Below, in pieces: positions 61,980-64,000 of a stretch of 64,000 bases of DNA. The stretch covers positions 496,001 to 560,000 of the forward strand of contig NZ_QKRA01000003.1 in the NCBI RefSeq assembly GCF_003362755.1, in the 5' to 3' direction. The position numbers and the translations under genes are program-made. This stretch comes from Marinomonas piezotolerans (GTDB taxonomy: Bacteria > Pseudomonadota > Gammaproteobacteria > Pseudomonadales > Marinomonadaceae). The notes beneath the pieces were generated by a model, which searched no databases, was not told the origin of the DNA, and saw only the letters and a program-made list of their open reading frames with translations. Every line of letters begins with the position of its first letter. The stretch's first letter is position 1.

Positions 61980-62474
61980 ATGAAAGCGTATATAGGGCTA
62001 GTGTTTGCAGCGCTAATTAGCGTACAGGCGTATGCAGCGGAAATAGCTGTGCTTGATTTTCATGGAGCTCTATTGCAAAGCAATGCGGGTCAAGAAGCTG
62101 CCAAAGCTCCGCGTCAGCAAGTGGATCAGATGAGAGTTCGTTTAGATAAGGAAGATGATGCTTTGCGGGAGATGGTGGAGTCCTTGAAGCGAGACGAGCT
62201 GACACTCGCGCCAGAAGATGTACAGAAGCGTCGTCAGGCGATCAATGAAAAGCAGAACCAGCTCCGTAGTATGGTGTCTGCTATGCAGCAGCAGGCGCAG
62301 CAGATGGAGCAAAAGCTTATTCGAGACCTGACTCCCAGAGGTGAGGCAGCGTTAAAAGAGATTATTGAGGAGCGGAAGCTAGACGCTGTTCTTAACCGTC
62401 AGGCGGCCCTTTATACGAATAACTCGGTTGATATTACCGCCGAGTTGATTGAGAAACTTAATAAAGAGAAATAG
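61980..62474 (+). CDS. skp: Periplasmic chaperone Skp (OmpH)
   Basis: 164 residues. Signal peptide KAYIGLVFAALISVQAYAAE; then EIAVLDFHGALLQSNAGQEAAK and long helical arms (about 45-120) rich in Gln/Glu/Arg, ending RKLDAVLNRQAALYTNNSVDITAELIEKLN. It carries outer-membrane proteins across the periplasm to Bam. AGGAGG precedes the ATG. Confidence 0.95.
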   Translation: MKAYIGLVFAALISVQAYAAEIAVLDFHGALLQSNAGQEAAKAPRQQVDQMRVRLDKEDDALREMVESLKRDELTLAPEDVQKRRQAINEKQNQLRSMVSAMQQQAQQMEQKLIRDLTPRGEAALKEIIEERKLDAVLNRQAALYTNNSVDITAELIEKLNKEK

Positions 62475-62477
62475 TGA

Positions 62478-63512
62478 ATGAGTTACACACTGTTAGAGAT
62501 ATCGAAGCATGTTGAGGGTGAGTTGCTTGGTGATCCTGATTATGTAGTGAGCTCGCTCGGTTCACTACACAAAGCGAAGCCTGAGCAGTTGAGCTTTATC
62601 TCTAATCCTAAATATGCGAATCAGCTTTCTAGCAGTGAAGCCGGGGCAGTATTAATACGTGATCTAAAGGATGCCTCAAAGGTGCGCAACGCGATTCTCG
62701 TGCGTAATCCTTACCTAGCGTTTGCTAAGGTGTCGCAATTATTCGTTTCAGATCCACAAGGTTGGAGCGCAAATATTCATCCATCCGCACAAATTCATCC
62801 AACAGCAACAATGGGGCATGGTGTTGTATTGGGGCCTAATGTTGTGATCGGTGCCAACACAGCTATTAGCGATAACGTGATGATTGGTGCAGGCACTGTT
62901 TTAGATGAAGATATTGTAATCGGAGAAAAAACTCGTATCGCCGCAAACGTGTCACTCTATAGTGGCGTGGTTTTGGGGGCTCGATGTATCGTCCACAGTG
63001 GAGCTGTTATCGGCTCTGATGGGTTTGGTTTCGCGCCTGACCAAGGTGCTTGGAGGAAAATACATCAACTGGGCTCAGTGATTATAGGGGATGATGTTGA
63101 AGTTGGGGCGAATACTACTATTGATCGCGGAGCGATTGATAACACGATTATCGGTAACGGAGTGAAGATTGATAACCTTGTACAAATTGCTCATAACGTC
63201 GTAATCGGCGATAATAGTGCGATTGCAGGGTGTGTCGGTATTGCGGGAAGTTCTATAATAGGCAAATCGTGTACGCTTGGCGGTGGTGTCGGGTTAGCTG
63301 GACATTTATCAATTACTGATAACGTGCATGTCACTGCTATGAGTTTGGTGACACGCTCGATTCATGAACCTGGCTCTTATTCTTCTGGCACAGCGCTAGA
63401 TAGTACTCCCAAATGGCGACGATCTGCAGCCCGCTTGCGTCGTATAGAGAATATGGCGGCGCAAATTACAAAATTGGAAAAACAAGTTTCTACGCTTTTA
63501 ACAAAAGGTTAA
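62478..63512 (+). CDS. lpxD: UDP-3-O-(3-hydroxyacyl)glucosamine N-acyltransferase
   Basis: 344 residues. Third step of lipid A synthesis. N-terminal uridine-binding domain ([20 protein letters not shown]), then a left-handed beta helix with many hexapeptides ([20 protein letters not shown]), a GSDGFGFAP insert, catalytic His in [11 protein letters not shown] and a C-terminal coiled helix ([19 protein letters not shown]). Confidence 0.97.
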   Translation: MSYTLLEISKHVEGELLGDPDYVVSSLGSLHKAKPEQLSFISNPKYANQLSSSEAGAVLIRDLKDASKVRNAILVRNPYLAFAKVSQLFVSDPQGWSANIHPSAQIHPTATMGHGVVLGPNVVIGANTAISDNVMIGAGTVLDEDIVIGEKTRIAANVSLYSGVVLGARCIVHSGAVIGSDGFGFAPDQGAWRKIHQLGSVIIGDDVEVGANTTIDRGAIDNTIIGNGVKIDNLVQIAHNVVIGDNSAIAGCVGIAGSSIIGKSCTLGGGVGLAGHLSITDNVHVTAMSLVTRSIHEPGSYSSGTALDSTPKWRRSAARLRRIENMAAQITKLEKQVSTLLTKG

Positions 63513-63519
63513 TGCACAA

Positions 63520-63957
63520 ATGATGGATGTGAATGAGATTCGCCGTTATCTTCCCCACCGTTACCCGTTTCTACTTGTAGATCGTGTTGTGGATATTACA
63601 TTAGGGGAATCAATCGTTGCGTATAAAAATGTGACGGTGAATGAACCGTTTTTTAATGGTCACTTTCCTGATCATCCAGTGATGCCGGGTGTTTTAATTA
63701 TCGAGGCGATGGCTCAAGCAGCGGGCATTCTAGGTTTTAAAACGATGGGTAAAACGCCTGAAGATGGCTCTATCTACTATTTTGTGGGGGCTGATAATAC
63801 GCGATTTAAACGTCCCGTTGTACCTGGAGATCGTCTACAATTAGAAGCGAAGATTTTAACAGAGCGCCGTGGTATCTGGAAATTTGAAGTCAAGGCGTCA
63901 GTTGAGGGAGAGCTCGTGTGCTCTTCAACTATATTGTGTGCTGATAGGAAAGTTTAA
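63520..63957 (+). CDS. fabZ: (3R)-hydroxyacyl-ACP dehydratase FabZ
   Basis: 145 residues. Hot-dog dehydratase of fatty acid elongation. [13 protein letters not shown], catalytic His in [24 protein letters not shown] followed by the Glu in I-I-E-A, and [11 protein letters not shown] are diagnostic. It sits between lpxD and lpxA as in most Gram-negatives. Confidence 0.98.
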   Translation: MMDVNEIRRYLPHRYPFLLVDRVVDITLGESIVAYKNVTVNEPFFNGHFPDHPVMPGVLIIEAMAQAAGILGFKTMGKTPEDGSIYYFVGADNTRFKRPVVPGDRLQLEAKILTERRGIWKFEVKASVEGELVCSSTILCADRKV

Positions 63958-63960
63958 GTG

Positions 63961-64000
63961 TTGATACATCCAACTGCGATAGTTGATCCCAAGGCTGAAC
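63961..64000 (+). CDS. lpxA: Start of UDP-N-acetylglucosamine acyltransferase LpxA (cut by window end)
   Basis: 13 codons are visible: TTG (63961) or GTG (63958) start, then IHPTAIVDPKAE, the usual LpxA beginning and first hexapeptide repeats. It acts in the first step of lipid A synthesis. The rest lies beyond the window. Confidence 0.85.
   Translation, partial: MIHPTAIVDPKAE

Overview
The window looks like a gammaproteobacterial chromosome, most probably an Oceanospirillales genus such as Marinomonas. The support is gene order (lepA-lepB-rnc-era-recO-acpS; a BarA/GacS-type kinase beside cysM-rlmD-relA-mazG; glnD-map-rpsB-tsf-pyrH-frr-uppS-cdsA-dxr-rseP-bamA-skp-lpxD-fabZ-lpxA; dapC-dapD-arsC-like-dapE) and the moderate base composition. 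The genus is an inference from memory of gene order, not a search result.

Positions 1 to about 21,420 are the right part of a siphophage-type prophage. It runs: major capsid protein (cut by the window start), head-tail and tail-terminator proteins, tail tube, G/GT tail chaperone with a clear -1 frameshift site, tape measure, an accessory cassette (6714-10230), distal tail proteins, a 1685-residue tip protein J, a lipoprotein, a tail fibre with two small downstream genes, a Com-like zinc-finger gene, and the remains of a DNA adenine methylase cut off by a second accessory cassette (19064-21420). Integrase, repressor, replication and terminase genes are not visible and should lie to the left.

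The most interesting part is the pair of accessory modules. Each has a leftward YafO-like toxin gene with a short unrecognised upstream partner gene, diverging from a rightward unit made of a structured RNA leader, a 136-residue ORF and a Bro-N/KilAC-type antirepressor. The layout matches the immI (c4-icd-ant) operon of phage P1. In each leader an antisense core can pair with an upstream copy or with a downstream copy that covers the ribosome binding site. Between the two modules the antisense core has changed at four positions, and the ribosome-binding-site partner has changed to match at all four. Several hairpins covary as well. The antirepressors are identical except for one patch of about 35 residues in Bro-N. 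The prophage therefore seems to carry two immunity units of different specificity. The first cassette also holds a HicA-HicB-SecB-like gene trio whose antitoxin ends in a chaperone-addiction-like tail.

From 21,611 to the end the window is core housekeeping DNA: translation factors and RNA processing, stringent response and tRNA/rRNA modification, PEP carboxylase, adenylate kinase (with a strongly structured leader), undecaprenyl and peptidoglycan precursor supply (uppP, dap genes, uppS), phospholipid and isoprenoid synthesis (cdsA, dxr), and outer-membrane biogenesis (rseP, bamA, skp, lpxD, fabZ, start of lpxA).
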